The position numbers were made by a program, and so were the translations under genes. Shown here one piece after another: positions 34,913 through 43,920 of a DNA stretch of 64,000 nt. Origin of the DNA: Leptospira biflexa serovar Patoc strain 'Patoc 1 (Paris)'. GTDB lineage: Bacteria; Spirochaetota; Leptospiria; Leptospirales; Leptospiraceae. A model generated the notes under the pieces. It saw only the letters and a list, made by a program, of their open reading frames with translations. It was not told the origin of the DNA and did not search any database. The stretch lies in the NCBI RefSeq assembly GCF_000017685.1, contig NC_010602.1, positions 1,567,501 through 1,631,500 on the forward strand, written 5' to 3'. The first letter of the stretch is position 1, and each line of letters begins with the position of its first letter.

Positions 34913-37293
34913 ACCCACTCAGAGAAAGAAGTACGTTTGAGTTCTTCTTTCCATTTATCTTCCAATTTAGAGAGACTTTCGTTAAGTTTTGGCGAGAGGC
35001 TTGCCCTTTCTTTCGGAGCACCAAGTTTGAAACTTGATGTACTTTCATAAACAGACACCAAATCCACTTGTTCTTTGAGTTTCATGGGAGTAAGACGTTT
35101 GTCTTCTGTGATTTGGATGAGTTTGGAATCGGTCAACTTATCTAAAATTTGAGATAATTCCTTTTCTGATAATAACAGTGATTTTCGAAGTTGCGTGAGT
35201 TTGATGAGTTCACCTTTGTTCTCTTGGTGGGTATAGGTGAGGGCTAATACTTGTAAGATTTTATAAAACTCGTAGGACAAAGTAGAATCGATGTCATCAA
35301 ACGGATGTTTTGGAAGCAGATACCTGTCTGGGAATTGAAGGGTAGCTGTTACTTCCGCCCCATACAATATGATGAGCGCGATAGAATAAATCGCAAGTAA
35401 GGCAATAGGGATGGCAGCAAGTGCTTTGTAGACTAACATCGTTTTTTCGGTAAATGATGTTAGGTAGATGTTGATAAACCCCCAAAAGAATAAGATGAGG
35501 ATCAGTCCAGTGACTGCCGCTCCTATCGAGGATGCTTTGATCGGTACCTTGGTATTTGGAATGATGTTAAAGATGAGTAAAAAGAACAACCACAGTGATA
35601 ACAAAGGTAACAAAATCTGAAAGATCGAATACAAAGAAAAAAATCGTTTCCCACCTTGGTATTTTTTCCAAATGGTTTGGCCACTCCCATTGTCTTCGAC
35701 TCGAATGATTTTATTAAATTCTCCCACACCAATGATGCCAAGCATCCCTTCATTGGGACTTTCTGCTTCGTTTTGGTTTTCAATTTCAATACTCTCCTCT
35801 CCTGTGATGGAAGAGAGGGAGGAGGTTTCTTTCGCAACTGTGTCTTTGGAGCTTTGGTCTACTTCCACTGAAGTTTTCTTTTTGGAAAGTAAGAGCATGT
35901 CGAGGATCATACCTGCTTTTCCTTTGTATGCCACAGACCAGTTTTCACCTTCATCTTCCGAAAGTAGAATGTCTCCCAATGATGTGAGAACAAAGATATC
36001 ATAGTCTTGTTTCTTCGGTGAAACAAATACCCAGACCCGTTCATAAGAATACTTTCTATGGCTTAGGTCAGTCCAGGTATAACCTCCATCAGTGGTTTTG
36101 AAAATCGCACCACTATCTCCTACCAAAAATCCAATGCTTCGATTGAGAAATGAGATATCATTTAATGGCTTTTGGGAAATTTCCTGTGGGAAAAAACTAG
36201 TCCCTCCATCGCTTGTTTTCCATAACCTTCCTTCTCGGTCCAAAATGAATCCATCTTTCTCAGAAAAAAATCGAACGCGAATGGGTGTAATGCCTTCATC
36301 ATGAAACCGTTTGATTTCTTTGAATGGTTTGCCTAAGTCATACCGAAGGGTTCGTGTGTCTTGTGTAAGAATGAAAAGTGTATCAAAGTCAATGGCTCCA
36401 AAATCAGAAACATTAATGCCTTTCAGAGAGTGAACCTTCCAATGGTTCCCTAAATCATTGGAATATAAAAACGTTCCTTCTTCTGAGATGGTAAAAAGAT
36501 CATTTCCAACACTACGGATGCGAAAAAAGTTCTCTTTTCTGATATTAGGTTTTTTGCAAGTACCCGTTTCCACAGATTCAGTATCAATGCAGAGCATATT
36601 TTCAAAGTCGATACTGGCTTCGGGGATAAAGGAAATGGATTTGTTAAGTTCCCGCATCGCTCCAATATTTCCTTTTTCTCCTGCAACCCATATCTCTCCA
36701 TGTTTTGTTGCCACAATGGATTTCAAATGTGGCGAACGCACAGAATCAGAAATTGTGTCTGTGATATTTTTCCCAACCACAAAGAGTAAAGGACCAAAGG
36801 AGATGAGAAAAAAATAAAATACAAATTTATTGATAAAATTACGGTGGAGGTCAATGTTCCAGATGATATGAAATGCCTTCTCTAACGAACGCAAGACGGC
36901 AGTTGCTGAAAAAATAAAAACAACAAATCCAACAGCTCCAATTTGAGTCGCAGTGGATATGATATCGGAAAGTGTTTCCAAATAAGGTGTGATATCAAAT
37001 TGGATATTATTTCGTAAGAGATAAGAATTGATTTCATCCACCATCTCTGCCTGTCGAGTGTGGATTCCTGATGCAACCGTGATGAGAGCAAGTGCTACCG
37101 TAAGAGTTGGTATCAATGTCACAATGGTAGTATAAGCGAGACTAGAACCAATGATCAGGCAATCGTCTTTCATAAACCGATGTACAGAGACGAGCAAAAC
37201 GCGAATGCCGATGATGAGCCTTCGTTTCCAACCAGGTCCTTCTGGTATGGTAGTCAAACGTACAAGTAGAGGGGGTTTCATCGATTCACTCAT
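34909..37293 (-). CDS. YihY/BrkB-family membrane protein with an inserted beta-propeller
   Basis: 794 residues. Three N-terminal membrane helices (about 42-75, 117-140, 155-176) and three or more C-terminal ones (about 557-650) together match a YihY/BrkB domain (family features: SSLAYTTIVTLIPTLTVAL, FSATAVLRSLEKAF, YGAEVTA). Between them, about residues 185-550 form a soluble insert with repeated Asp-box-like motifs: YSNDLGNHWKV, KTSDGGTSFF, KTTDGGYTWTD and LSEDEGENWSV. These are typical of YCF48/BNR beta-propellers. A winged-helix-like C-terminal part follows (about 660-794). The topology should place the insert in the periplasm. An AGGAA precedes the ATG. It is the last gene of a five-gene unit starting with the RNA-binding protein. 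Confidence 0.85.
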   Translation of the reverse strand: MSESMKPPLLVRLTTIPEGPGWKRRLIIGIRVLLVSVHRFMKDDCLIIGSSLAYTTIVTLIPTLTVALALITVASGIHTRQAEMVDEINSYLLRNNIQFDITPYLETLSDIISTATQIGAVGFVVFIFSATAVLRSLEKAFHIIWNIDLHRNFINKFVFYFFLISFGPLLFVVGKNITDTISDSVRSPHLKSIVATKHGEIWVAGEKGNIGAMRELNKSISFIPEASIDFENMLCIDTESVETGTCKKPNIRKENFFRIRSVGNDLFTISEEGTFLYSNDLGNHWKVHSLKGINVSDFGAIDFDTLFILTQDTRTLRYDLGKPFKEIKRFHDEGITPIRVRFFSEKDGFILDREGRLWKTSDGGTSFFPQEISQKPLNDISFLNRSIGFLVGDSGAIFKTTDGGYTWTDLSHRKYSYERVWVFVSPKKQDYDIFVLTSLGDILLSEDEGENWSVAYKGKAGMILDMLLLSKKKTSVEVDQSSKDTVAKETSSLSSITGEESIEIENQNEAESPNEGMLGIIGVGEFNKIIRVEDNGSGQTIWKKYQGGKRFFSLYSIFQILLPLLSLWLFFLLIFNIIPNTKVPIKASSIGAAVTGLILILFFWGFINIYLTSFTEKTMLVYKALAAIPIALLAIYSIALIILYGAEVTATLQFPDRYLLPKHPFDDIDSTLSYEFYKILQVLALTYTHQENKGELIKLTQLRKSLLLSEKELSQILDKLTDSKLIQITEDKRLTPMKLKEQVDLVSVYESTSSFKLGAPKERASLSPKLNESLSKLEDKWKEELKRTSFSEWV

Positions 37294-37302
37294 ATTAGTT
37301 TC

Positions 37303-38184
37303 CTATTTTTTAAAAGCGTACAAAACGTAACTTGATGTGAGGGGGTATCCTTTCCGTTTCCATTTGGATCGAAAATGGTAAAAGGAAATCCGAAACCAGT
37401 GGAGGTAGTCTTTCCCATTCTGGAATGACCCACGTGCTTTTTTCAGTTTTGCCATCAAAGGAAAATCCACACCAAAGTAAGATACGAAACTGCCAAATCC
37501 AAGGCCAGTCAATATCTTTTTTAGAATGGTGTCGGAGTAATAATAGACATGGCCTGGCATATAATAATGGTAATGGCTTCCTTCTTCCTTGGCCTGCCAA
37601 CCTTCAAAATTCGCAGTTTGTAAGAGGAGGAGTCCACCTGGTTTTAAGATTCGTGTGAGTTCCAAGAAAAACCGATTGGGATTTTCAATGTGTTCTATCA
37701 CTTCCACGAGTGTGATCACGCTAAAATGTTCTGACGGGAATTGGGCTTCGTACAAACTTCCATTGAATGTGGGGATCTTATTGGCATTGGCAAAATTTGC
37801 CGCATATTCAGAAATTTCCACTCCCTGTATGGTATAACCTTCTTCTTTCGCCACTTCCAAAAACCCACCAAAAGAGGACCCAATGTCTAAAAAATGGCCA
37901 GCTTTCACGTAACGTTTGATGTTTTGGATCCGCGCTTTCCAGACGTACCGAAAGAATGGTTTTTGTTCCCTTTCATCAATGTAGGAATACTCTGCCTTGC
38001 CTTGGTAATAGTCTTGTGTGTACAGTTCTTCTTGATTTGGTCTTGGGTATAATGTTTGCAGTTTACAAGTTTGGCACTCGTATATGGACAATCCAGAATA
38101 GGTTCCTGTTGTATGATACAATGGTTTCCAATCACAGGTTTTTGTGAGTGGGCATTCTTCTCTTAAAGAATTCAGATGATCCAT
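37303..38184 (-). CDS. SAM-dependent methyltransferase with N-terminal Cys cluster
   Basis: 293 residues. The class I methyltransferase core begins about residue 95 with the SAM-binding HFLDIGSSFGGFLEVAKEEG, and has motif VITLVEVIEHIENP and the post-motif ILKPGGLLLLQT. The N-terminal about 60 residues hold four Cys in two pairs (C..C and CQTC), likely a zinc site. The substrate is unknown; the family includes enzymes for sugars, quinones and small molecules. The start ATG overlaps the stop of the upstream methyltransferase (TAATG), and the YihY gene follows nine bases on. Confidence 0.88.
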   Translation of the reverse strand: MDHLNSLREECPLTKTCDWKPLYHTTGTYSGLSIYECQTCKLQTLYPRPNQEELYTQDYYQGKAEYSYIDEREQKPFFRYVWKARIQNIKRYVKAGHFLDIGSSFGGFLEVAKEEGYTIQGVEISEYAANFANANKIPTFNGSLYEAQFPSEHFSVITLVEVIEHIENPNRFFLELTRILKPGGLLLLQTANFEGWQAKEEGSHYHYYMPGHVYYYSDTILKKILTGLGFGSFVSYFGVDFPLMAKLKKARGSFQNGKDYLHWFRISFYHFRSKWKRKGYPLTSSYVLYAFKK

Positions 38185-38792
38185 TATTTTTTAGCAAGGA
38201 AAAACCAATGGCAAATTCTTTCTTCTAACTTACCAAGCGGTGTACGTTCCGAATATCCGATGGAGACTTCCTGGAATAGGGAAAGGAAATGTTGAAGTTC
38301 TGAAAGTGAGTAAGTTTCCGCATAACCACCGCTAAGATCTTCAAGCTTCATCGTTCCATGTTTTAATCCTAAGTGAGTGTCTCCTTCTGCACGTATGGAA
38401 CCAAGTAAATACCCTCCAGGTACAAGCGAATCAGACAAGGATTGGACTAACTGACTCGCATCTTCTCGTTTGTTATAATGGAATACACCCCAACTCACGA
38501 TCACACCAAACGTATTAGGAGCAAAAGGTAAATGTAGATCGGGAGTATGGATCCAATCAATAGACGCTTCGACTTCTTTCAATTGGTCGATTGTGGTTTT
38601 TGCATTGTCACAGGCTATGACTTCATATCCGAAATTTTGTAAAAGGTAACTGTGCCTTCCGGAACCGCATCCAAAATCGAGAGCTGTTTTTTTTTGTGGT
38701 TCAATTTTTGAGAGCAAACGTACTAAATTTTCATCAGGAAAGGTCAGTTTGGATTTAGGCCTTTCGTAGTGTTTGTCCCAGACATTTTTCAT
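38184..38792 (-). CDS. SAM-dependent methyltransferase
   Basis: About 202 residues from the ATG at 38792, which overlaps the stop of the ATP-grasp gene (ATGA). The class I core is clear: ALDFGCGSGRHSYLLQNFG (motif I), a D-N pair in VIACDNAKTT, and FGVIVSWGVFHY before the post-motif. A 33-base upstream extension of the frame is not needed. The substrate is unknown. It forms a unit with the ATP-grasp enzyme and the second methyltransferase. Confidence 0.87.
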   Translation of the reverse strand: MKNVWDKHYERPKSKLTFPDENLVRLLSKIEPQKKTALDFGCGSGRHSYLLQNFGYEVIACDNAKTTIDQLKEVEASIDWIHTPDLHLPFAPNTFGVIVSWGVFHYNKREDASQLVQSLSDSLVPGGYLLGSIRAEGDTHLGLKHGTMKLEDLSGGYAETYSLSELQHFLSLFQEVSIGYSERTPLGKLEERICHWFFLAKK

Positions 38793-39991
38793 AAGTCCAA
38801 TCGATCCAATAAAGAAGAATACCAATCTTTTGCAGAGATGAATTGTTTTGTGGAAATTCCAGTCACTCCAGTTCGTTTGTGGTTTCCTTCAAATGATTCA
38901 AGTGGTGTTCCATTGGGAATCAATTGTTTTTGGAAAAAAACTGTTTCGTAAACATTGGGAACAAAGGGAGACAATTCTGCCATTTTTTTCTGTTTGGTGG
39001 TTGGCAGAGTGAAAAGGATTGCCGAATGAATTGTCCCTTTTTTAGAAGTTTTTAAGAACTCTGGTCTAGTTTTTTCTCCGATGGTTACGGATAAAAGATC
39101 TTTAAAATAATCATACCCGTAATGGGCGGGCAATAGTTGGTCGGCAATGAATTCACCACCTACTTCTGGAGCTGCTTCAATCAAAATACATTCTTTGTTT
39201 TTAGTGATCTTAAATTCGGCCACAAACGGACCTGTTTTTAATTTGGAAGCCGTCACAATGCTTTGGCAGATCATCTTCAACTCTCCTGCCATCGAAATAT
39301 GTTCGGAAGGGGCAATGTGAGCCACTTCGATGAAATTAGGCAAACCTGTAGTGATTTTGTCTGTGAGAGAAATGATGTAAAAACGTTTGTTGATGACAAA
39401 ACCAAGAACAGTGACTTCATCCCCAGGAGTGTAAGTCTCTAATAAAAAGGATTCGTGAATCCTTGATTTTGTGAATTTTTTATATTCGACTTCTGATTCT
39501 AAAACAGAAATTCCTTTTTTACCAGAACCTTCTTTTGGTTTGGCGATGATTGGGAAAAGAAGTTCAGGTTTTTTGTCCTTCGTTTTGTTTGTCCCTAAAT
39601 TGGGAATACTCTTTGGCACAGGGATCCCATATTTGGATACTACCAGTTTGAATTTTTCTTTGTCTAAAAATAGATTTGTGCTGTCTCGTGGGTTTCCACG
39701 TAGTTTTAGTTTTTCTGCTAAATAGGAGACTGTATACACAGCTTTTCCATAAGACCGTGACCCAACTCCAAGCAGTTTGTAAGGAAGGGGAACCTTACTC
39801 ATCGCATGCAAAATTTTGCGATATTCATGAGTAGATTCTAATATTTTAATATCACTTTCATTTAGGCCCGGTGCCATGGGGTTTGTATCCACGGCGATGA
39901 CCTTAAGGCCTCTCCCTTTTGCTGCACGAATGAGAGGGATTTGGTTCTCTCCAGCTCCTATGGAGAGATAACTTCCATTCAATTGTTTCAT
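38789..39991 (-). CDS. ATP-grasp family ligase-like protein
   Basis: 400 residues. A Rossmann-like N-terminal domain (SIGAGENQIPLIRAAKGRG) leads to an ATP-grasp fold (about 115-310) with the ATP-binding FPIIAKPKEGSGKKGISVLE and an ending LIEAAPEVGGEFI. ATP-grasp enzymes join a carboxylate to an amine or thiol by an acyl phosphate. The metal-binding region, usually E-x-N-x-R, reads E-A-A-P-E here, so the Asn and Arg are not present in that form. It may be altered in activity, or use other ligands. Its start directly follows the stop of the RNA-binding gene (TAG-ATG). Confidence 0.85.
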   Translation of the reverse strand: MKQLNGSYLSIGAGENQIPLIRAAKGRGLKVIAVDTNPMAPGLNESDIKILESTHEYRKILHAMSKVPLPYKLLGVGSRSYGKAVYTVSYLAEKLKLRGNPRDSTNLFLDKEKFKLVVSKYGIPVPKSIPNLGTNKTKDKKPELLFPIIAKPKEGSGKKGISVLESEVEYKKFTKSRIHESFLLETYTPGDEVTVLGFVINKRFYIISLTDKITTGLPNFIEVAHIAPSEHISMAGELKMICQSIVTASKLKTGPFVAEFKITKNKECILIEAAPEVGGEFIADQLLPAHYGYDYFKDLLSVTIGEKTRPEFLKTSKKGTIHSAILFTLPTTKQKKMAELSPFVPNVYETVFFQKQLIPNGTPLESFEGNHKRTGVTGISTKQFISAKDWYSSLLDRLDL

Positions 39992-40360
39992 CTACGACCC
40001 GCGTGAACCGCCTCGGCGTTGGACTCCTGTATTGCCACCGCCAGATGTTTGGTTTCGACCAAACGTGGGTTTTGCCACAGCAGGACTTCCTTTTTTCTTT
40101 TGGGCCTCATTTTGGGCTTTGGTCAGTTCTTCTTGGTTGACAACGACGATTTTTTTGCCTTCCAATTCCTTTCCGTTCAAACTCGCAATGGCTTTTTCCG
40201 CATCGGCATCCGCCATTTCGGCAGTTCCATACCCGAGTGAAACCTTGGTGAGTTTGTCTCGTTTGATTTGAAGGTGTGTCACCTTTCCATGAGCGGAAAG
40301 AAGTTTCTCGAGGGCTTCGTCCGTAAGGGTTTGGGGGAGGTTTCCAATGGATAACTTCAT
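39992..40360 (-). CDS. Small RNA-binding protein with one RRM domain
   Basis: 122 residues. An RRM covers about 1-80: LSIGNLPQTLTDEALEKLL is the RNP2 strand, and LGYGTAEMADADAEKAIASL carries the RNP1 strand; KIVVVNQEEL closes it. The tail (about 85-122) is Gly/Gln/Arg-rich with RRGGSRGS, as in cyanobacterial and spirochaetal RNA-binding proteins. It likely binds RNA or acts in cold adaptation. It is first in the five-gene unit and divergent from the flgF-like gene, with about 110 bases between starts. Confidence 0.88.
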   Translation of the reverse strand: MKLSIGNLPQTLTDEALEKLLSAHGKVTHLQIKRDKLTKVSLGYGTAEMADADAEKAIASLNGKELEGKKIVVVNQEELTKAQNEAQKKKGSPAVAKPTFGRNQTSGGGNTGVQRRGGSRGS

Positions 40361-40473
40361 GTCCTTCTTTTTTCCTTAAAATTCCTTAAAACTTCAACTC
40401 TTTTTTGACTATGTCGCATTTTCTCTTGGGGAAATGGCGGTTCTGGTCGAAAGAAAAGATAGGAAGGAACGTT

Positions 40474-41334
40474 ATGTTACGAGGACTCTATACTGGTGCG
40501 AATGGGATGATTTCCCAACAAGTGAGAATGGACGTGGTCGCAAACAATTTGGCCAATGTGGATAAAACGGGATTTAAAAAAGATACCACCGTCTTTAAAA
40601 CCTTCCCCGAAATGTTATTGCACCGGTATTCAGAAGATGGAATTGGTAAAACCCCGATGGGATCGTTTGATACCTCACCAGTAGTCGGTAAACTAGGGTT
40701 TGGTGCCGAGGTGAACGAAGTGTACACTCGCTTCGAACAAGGGGCCGTGAAAAAAACCGACAATATCTTTGATCTTATGGTGCAAGACCAACCTGGGATG
40801 GAAAAACCTGCTTTTTTTACAGTACTAACGAACCAAGGGGAACGCCTCACACGAAGTGGGAGTTTTGTTTTAGATAAAAATGGATTTGTTGTGACTCCAC
40901 AAGGGTTTCCACTTTTGGGTGAAAAAGGGCCCATCCAAGTGAACCAGGGGAATTTCCTTGTCAAAGAAAATGGTGAAATTTACATCAATGCAAAACTAGG
41001 AACCGCACCAAAAGACGGAACCAACTTTAGTGAAAACCGTTTCGAAGAACCAGTGTTACTTGATAAACTAAAAATTCGTACAGTCGAAAACCCGCGACAC
41101 CTCGATAAAGTAGGGGATTCGTTTTACGCCGATACTCCTGAATCTGGAGAACCCACTGCTTTTCCAGAACTTCTGGCACCACAAGTATTACAAGGATACC
41201 TCGAAGCCTCCAATGTTTCGGTTGTTACGGAGATGGTGGATATGATTGAGGTCAATCGTGCCTATGAAGCCAATTCCAAAACCATGCAAACCCAAGATAG
41301 TTTACTTGGTCGTTTATTTGAAATTATGCGGTAG
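40474..41334 (+). CDS. flgF: Flagellar rod protein, FlgF-like
   Basis: About 286 residues from the ATG at 40474, with AGGAAGG seven bases before it. It starts [16 protein letters not shown] and has [16 protein letters not shown] and, near the C-terminus, [20 protein letters not shown]. It belongs to the FlgF/FlgG rod family. FlgG is at 30690, so this one is the proximal-rod FlgF or a spirochaetal paralogue. The longer reading frame to 40405 is not needed. It stands alone, away from the main flagellar cluster. Confidence 0.85.
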   Translation: MLRGLYTGANGMISQQVRMDVVANNLANVDKTGFKKDTTVFKTFPEMLLHRYSEDGIGKTPMGSFDTSPVVGKLGFGAEVNEVYTRFEQGAVKKTDNIFDLMVQDQPGMEKPAFFTVLTNQGERLTRSGSFVLDKNGFVVTPQGFPLLGEKGPIQVNQGNFLVKENGEIYINAKLGTAPKDGTNFSENRFEEPVLLDKLKIRTVENPRHLDKVGDSFYADTPESGEPTAFPELLAPQVLQGYLEASNVSVVTEMVDMIEVNRAYEANSKTMQTQDSLLGRLFEIMR

Positions 41335-41476
41335 GGAATATCGCATCATTAAAATTCAAATATGATCATTTCAATTCAATCGAATTTGGATCTTAGAGAA
41401 ATCATAGCGTAATTACATGTTCTTTTTTTAGTTTTTTACTGAAAAAAGCAAAGGATCATAGACATCCTTCTTATTT

Positions 41477-41800
41477 TTACTCTTCCATGAGAGTGCCATC
41501 TTCATTGTATTCTTTACCAGAGACAAATTGATCGTTTTTAAAGATTCCCTCCTTATGAATTTTGCCATTTTCATAAAAGATTTTTCCTTGTCCATTTAGT
41601 TGATTTCCGTTAAAGAATCCCTCTTGATGAACATTTCCATTGTCGTGGTAAATTTTCCCCTGACCTTCGAGTTCACCATTTTGAAGGTAACCTTCAAAGA
41701 AAACCTTTCCATTTTTATGGAAGGTTCTCGATTGCGCGATCAGATTGGAAACTCCAACGGAAAGGATCATTATTAAGAAAAAATGAAAGATAAAACTCAT
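41477..41800 (-). CDS. Secreted MORN-like repeat protein
   Basis: 107 residues with a signal peptide (IFHFFLIMILSVGVSNLIAQ). The rest is four to five repeats of about 16-20 residues like YHDNGNVHQEGFFNGNQLNG, with the G-x-x-x-x-x-x-G-Q-G-K-I pattern of MORN/YwqK variants. Such repeats are found in many small secreted proteins. The repeat pattern is clear but the function is unknown. No neighbour suggests a role. Confidence 0.75.
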   Translation of the reverse strand: MSFIFHFFLIMILSVGVSNLIAQSRTFHKNGKVFFEGYLQNGELEGQGKIYHDNGNVHQEGFFNGNQLNGQGKIFYENGKIHKEGIFKNDQFVSGKEYNEDGTLMEE

Positions 41801-41975
41801 GAAAACAACCTTAGGATATTTTTCTCATCCTTATTCATTTCCATTCAATCACCTCTTCAATAAAAAATAATGTAAGTTCTATAGATATTTGTGAGATTTT
41901 TGAAATAAGCGTAAAATGTGTTCCGTTTGTTTGGATTCAAAATTCTAAGAAATTCCTTTCATGATGCAGTTCATC
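41801..41975. other. Short AT-rich gap
   Basis: No gene or strong element seen between the MORN-like gene and the oxidoreductase. Confidence 0.4.
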
Positions 41976-42977
41976 CTACAGCATTTTAACCACAACTTTC
42001 CCTTTGGCACGTCCACTTTCCACATAGGCCAAGGCATCGTTGAGTGCTTCAAACGGGTAAATTTTGTCGATCACCGGCTGAATCCTTCCTTCATTGATTA
42101 GGTTTGAGATTTGGTTCAATTGGCTTCCGTTAGCTTTCATAAAAAGGAAGGAATATTGAACATTCCGTTCCTTTGCTTTTTTGTTTGCTGAAAGGCTGAG
42201 CATTCGGATCACAAATTGTAAGAACCATGGAAATTTCATTTCCTTTGCAAAATTGATATCAGGAGGTCCTGAGATCGAAATGAGTTTCCCACCAGGTTTT
42301 AAGATTCGCAGTGATTTATGGAGAGTCTTTCCATCCTGGCTATGGATCACGACATCATAGTCCTTCAGAATGGATTCAAAATCAGTTGTTTTGTAATCAA
42401 TGATGGTATCGGCGCCTAAACGTTTTACAAGTTCAAAATTAGAATGACTCGTTGTTGTGGCGACCTCTGCTCCTAAAACCTTTGCTAATTGGATGGCAAA
42501 CGTTCCAACCCCACCAGAACCTGCTTGGATGAAAACCTTTTGCCCTTTTTGAATGTTTGCATTTTCTACCAATGCCTGCCAAGAAGTAAGACCAACAAGT
42601 GGAATGGAAGCAGCTTCTTCCATCGTCAAATGTTTTGGTTTTTTTGCGATATCATCTTCACTGACTGCAATTTGTTCTGCAAAAGTTCCAATTCTAAAGT
42701 CTCTCACTCGTCCAAACACTTCTTCTCCTATCTTAAATTTCTGAACTTTGGGACCGACTTTCAAAATGATTCCTGCAAAATCATGACCCAAAATGAGTGG
42801 CAATTGATAAGGTAAAATCAGCTTGAATTCGCCACTCTTTAGTTTGGAATCCAAAAGATTAATACCTGCCGCATGAATTTGTACAAGAACATCATGATCG
42901 TTTAAGATGGGATCAGATACTTCTGTGAGTTGCAGGTTTTGGTGTTTATTGTATCGGTTGATGGTGAATGCTTTCAT
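41976..42977 (-). CDS. NAD(P)-dependent quinone/zinc-type alcohol oxidoreductase
   Basis: 333 residues of the medium-chain dehydrogenase/reductase superfamily, quinone-oxidoreductase type. N-terminal GroES-like part has GHDFAGIILKVG and the cofactor domain GSGGVGTFAIQLAKVLGAEV. No zinc-ligand set for a structural zinc is obvious. It probably reduces quinones or enones with NADPH. It follows an SDR gene by 24 bases, and the two lie divergent from an HxlR regulator with a palindromic operator in between. Confidence 0.9.
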   Translation of the reverse strand: MKAFTINRYNKHQNLQLTEVSDPILNDHDVLVQIHAAGINLLDSKLKSGEFKLILPYQLPLILGHDFAGIILKVGPKVQKFKIGEEVFGRVRDFRIGTFAEQIAVSEDDIAKKPKHLTMEEAASIPLVGLTSWQALVENANIQKGQKVFIQAGSGGVGTFAIQLAKVLGAEVATTTSHSNFELVKRLGADTIIDYKTTDFESILKDYDVVIHSQDGKTLHKSLRILKPGGKLISISGPPDINFAKEMKFPWFLQFVIRMLSLSANKKAKERNVQYSFLFMKANGSQLNQISNLINEGRIQPVIDKIYPFEALNDALAYVESGRAKGKVVVKML

Positions 42978-43001
42978 TTAATTTACCTGATTGATTCCTT
43001 T

Positions 43002-43805
43002 TTAGAATGCCTTATGAACTTGTTTTAGAATTGAATTTTCAAAAACTTTATAAACATATTGTTGCATAAAAAGGATAAAGGATACTCCTTTTCCGACTGG
43101 ATGATTGAATTTCGGATTCTTATCACTTACCACTTTTAGAATCATGTCCACAACAGGTTCTGGCGTTGGAGAATTCTCAAATTGTTGTTTTGAAAAATTG
43201 TCTGTTTGTTTTCGGAGTAAATCATAATCATCGATTTTTAAATCAGAACGAACTGAATTTTCTCCTATACTGGTTTTGAAATTCATCGGTTCTACCATAC
43301 ATACATCAATGTTAAAATCTTTTACTTCGAACCGTAATGCCTTAAAATAACCTTCCAACGCATGTTTAGAAGCCGAATAATAGCCGACAGTTGGTAATCC
43401 AATCAATCCTAAAAACGATCCAACTGTAATGATTTTTCCAGAACGTTGTTTGCGAAAATAGGGAAGAAATTGATTGGTGAGTTTGATTGTTCCCCAAAAA
43501 TTTGTTTCAAATTGTTTTTTCCCTAATCCAATCGAAGTTTCTTCTGCAAGTCCCGATACCAAGTAACCAGCGTTATTGATAAGAACATCTAATTTTGGGA
43601 TTTCACTGAATAACCTTTTTCCAAACGATTCTATGGATTGGTCTTCGTTCAGGTCTAATTCCACCAATGGAAACGGGAATTTGGAAGCGTGGGCTTTCGG
43701 ATTGCGACTAGTACCAATCACAGTATGTCCCTCGTTATGGAGTTTGTTTGCGATTAAAAGTCCAATCCCTGAAGAAGCGCCTGTGATGAGAATTGTTTGT
43801 TTCAT
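43002..43805 (-). CDS. Short-chain dehydrogenase/reductase
   Basis: 267 residues of the classical SDR fold. The cofactor motif is TGASSGIG (about 7-14), the NNAG motif is LINNAGYLVSG, and the catalytic YYSASKHALEG gives Y-x-x-x-K with the Ser before it. The substrate is unknown. It is the gene nearest the HxlR operator and presumably regulated with the quinone oxidoreductase that follows. Confidence 0.9.
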   Translation of the reverse strand: MKQTILITGASSGIGLLIANKLHNEGHTVIGTSRNPKAHASKFPFPLVELDLNEDQSIESFGKRLFSEIPKLDVLINNAGYLVSGLAEETSIGLGKKQFETNFWGTIKLTNQFLPYFRKQRSGKIITVGSFLGLIGLPTVGYYSASKHALEGYFKALRFEVKDFNIDVCMVEPMNFKTSIGENSVRSDLKIDDYDLLRKQTDNFSKQQFENSPTPEPVVDMILKVVSDKNPKFNHPVGKGVSFILFMQQYVYKVFENSILKQVHKAF

Positions 43806-43849
43806 ATAAATATCCTTGCTATTTTTACCGTAATTGGTTCTCTATGACT

Positions 43850-43909
43850 ATATCACTTGCAATTTACAAGTATGCAGGACGAAAGATACTTTCAAAATGC
43901 AAGTGATAT
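43850..43909. promoter_or_regulatory. Operator region between HxlR and SDR genes
   Basis: Two arms form a perfect 12-base inverted repeat, ATATCACTTGCA (43850-43861) and TGCAAGTGATAT (43898-43909). Inside the left arm, ACTTG-CAATTTA-CAAGT (43855-43871) is a second palindrome of the size bound by HxlR dimers. The region covers both divergent promoters, so it is likely the site through which HxlR represses or activates itself and the two oxidoreductases. Confidence 0.65.
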
Positions 43910-43920
43910 TTTAAAAAAAT

